Made by a program: the position numbers and the translations under genes. The notes beneath the pieces are model-generated. The model searched no databases. It was not told where the DNA came from and worked only from the letters and a program-made list of their open reading frames with translations. DNA of 16,115 nucleotides from positions 1 to 16,115 of the forward strand of contig JASCIV010000587.1 of the NCBI GenBank assembly GCA_030374735.1, in the 5' to 3' direction. Of the stretch, positions 14,481 through 16,115 are shown piece by piece. The stretch's first letter is position 1; every line of letters starts with the position of its first letter. The DNA comes from Gracilaria caudata. Its lineage: Eukaryota; Rhodophyta; Florideophyceae; Gracilariales; Gracilariaceae.

Positions 14481-16115
14481 CGGAAACACGGAAAACAACT
14501 GAAGCTCTCAAACCGTTCTCCGATCGTTCCCGTATACGACAATTTCGAGGCAAAGCCTTGCTTCCTGTGCGTATTAATGATTCTTCAAGTTGCTCGCCAG
14601 CAAAGATCTGGAGCAAACCTGACCATATCCGACGCGGCATCGGAGAGTCTTGGTGGGGACGCGCGACCTTCGCCGATTCGTTAGATTAGATGTTGCCAAC
14701 AATCATGTGGATGCGGGAAAGTGGTCTTTTTCAAAATTTAAAGAAATTCCTATTGTGAATACTACTTTCTTCTACGTCGACTCAAAAACCCTTTAGACCT
14801 TTATGTATGTTGATCAGCAACAATGCATATGTGCTGTAAAATATTCGGACGCATAGGTTTTCTACAATAGATATCGATGACAGCGCAGATACCTTGTATG
14901 AGTGCATTTGTGTAACCATCCATTTCTATTACTCACTATGTACTTTTTTGGTTACCGAGAGTTACGTATATGGCTGAAAAGCGAGCATCAGGAGCTTTGC
15001 AACGATGCCCTCAAGGCATTATATGGAGCTCCAGAACCATAGATATTTTAAGTTACATTTCATAACGTGGTCGTCGTTACAAAAATAAATCTGACGTAAA
15101 ACAGAGATAATGGCAATGGAAGTGCACGGCCCAGCCTGCTTTTCCCTAAACGGTCCAACAAAATGCACCACCCTTGCTACATTCTTTCTTTGCCACCACA
15201 TTAAGATGAACAATTCACATCTATTGTGTGAAGCCGAATCAAATCAAGAGCTTGATCTCTGCACCAACTCAGGCGAAGCAGGGCTGGGTGGGCCACTTAG
15301 ACAAGAAAGTGTTTTCGTTGTTTCTCTGGATGTAGACCACGGATTTTAAGTCTGCAAAGACTCAGAAAAAGCCAAGAAAGAGCTCTGTAACTTTCGTTTT
15401 GGTGCCCAAAAGGGCCCAATAAAAGTTTAGAGTGATATCATTGCTTCCGAAATAAGTACATAGTGAGTAATAGAAATGGATCATCACACATTTTCTTTTT
15501 TTCTTCGTAGAATAACAATCTTATAAGTAGAGCATATCCACTGGGGCATGCAAAAGAGCTTATCACACAGATCGAGTGAAGATATCAAAACGCCCTGTTA
15601 AAACGAGTGAAGATATCTAGACTCCCGTATAATTCTGGATACCTTTTTGGTCCGATAGTTGTCACAAGGTCGTAACTGGGGCCAGTCACGAACCCTCACA
15701 TTCCCTCCCCGAATTTTCGCCTCACACTGCCCTCATTCGTCCGAACGTTAGTCTTCACATTCACCAAGCACAACGCCCTAGGCACGGAGTGCCTGCCTGT
15801 TTTGTTTACAACGTGCTGCTCGTTGTCACCGTAGTGTCCACGACTTGACTTTGCTCTACAGCAATTATTGCTGGACGAATCGAAGATGATATTTTATTGG
15901 AACGTACGGGAACAAGACGCATATGCGCACTGACAGTCTAATTGTGCTGAATTTGGCATCGGCTGCCACCCATGGTCGGTGAACTGCGTAGGTGGCTCTT
16001 GAGTTCTGGGTAGCGCGTGGCCCAGAAAGATGATGCTGCTTCAGTACTCTTAAGGACGAAACTGCTCTGATATCCGCTTCGGCCATCCCGGACAATCGCA
16101 GCGCCCGACTTCAGC
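14481..16115. other. Gene-free 3' region with an inverted-repeat element
   Basis: No gene is supported. Several open frames of 60-79 codons occur, none with a recognisable domain. One at 15110-15349 is followed by an AATAAA at 15418-15423, so a small transcript cannot be ruled out. The stretch also holds the inverted-repeat pair 14918-14945/15454-15481, a direct repeat CGAGTGAAGATATC (15573-15586 and 15604-15617), and a palindrome CAGCAAT-T-ATTGCTG at 15859-15873. Confidence 0.5.
14918..15481. mobile_element. Candidate MITE or small inverted-repeat element, about 564-582 bp
   Basis: The 28 bases at 14918-14945 (beginning ATCCATTTCTATTACTC) are the exact reverse complement of 15454-15481. The match extends outward imperfectly, with TGTGT at 14909-14913 facing ACACA at 15486-15490, and slightly inward. 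A perfect 28-bp inverted pair with about 508 bases between is unlikely by chance and fits a non-autonomous DNA transposon. There is no transposase between the arms, and no clear target-site duplication was seen (at most TT). Confidence 0.55.

Noticed and set aside
14974..15039. Short frame ending KALYGAPEP, reminiscent of a Copia reverse-transcriptase LYG motif
   Set aside because: Only 22 codons, bounded by stops, with no second motif nearby; chance similarity cannot be excluded.
15110..15349. 79-codon plus-strand frame inside the inverted-repeat element, followed by AATAAA
   Set aside because: No domain, signal peptide or homologue recognised, and AATAAA is expected by chance in AT-rich DNA.

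Overview
The window looks like nuclear DNA of a eukaryote. It has LTR-retrotransposon wreckage, long gene-poor spacers, single-exon genes with AATAAA-type 3' ends, and glycosyltransferases anchored by one N-terminal membrane segment. No bacterial operon structure, tRNA, rRNA or CRISPR array was seen. My best guess for the source is a multicellular red alga (intronless genes among Gypsy and Copia elements), but the window alone does not settle this.

Layout. 1-4454: the 5' part of a Ty3/Gypsy-type LTR retrotransposon on the minus strand. It has a probable 5' LTR (about 3827-4454), a primer-binding site next to it, a large Gag with an SR-rich region and a CCHC knuckle, then Pol (retropepsin and the start of reverse transcriptase), which runs off the left edge. 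Four in-frame stops show that this copy is dead. About 4750-5371: a frameshifted scrap of Ty1/Copia reverse transcriptase/RNase H on the plus strand. 5372-7335: a gene-free spacer; its AT-rich half holds degenerate GTGACT/AGTCAC foldback repeats. 7680-9467 and 12753-14480: two tandem, same-strand, intronless paralogues of a GT92/DUF23-type membrane glycosyltransferase, colinear over 572 residues (about 85% identical by hand count). Their upstream regions also share conserved blocks, so the duplication carried the promoter. 10774-11055: a decayed minus-strand tract of dicysteine repeats resembling galaxin-type matrix proteins. 11345-11716: a small secreted protein of unknown function with its own polyadenylation signal. 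14481-16115: gene-free, with a 28-bp perfect inverted-repeat pair that may bound a MITE.

The working genes appear to be the two GT92-like enzymes and the small secreted protein. All three are predicted to enter the secretory pathway, which fits Golgi polysaccharide or glycoprotein synthesis and the cell surface, but no shared pathway can be proved from the sequence. The most unusual items are the dicysteine-repeat relic, the GT92 pair with its duplicated promoter blocks, and the foldback repeat family.
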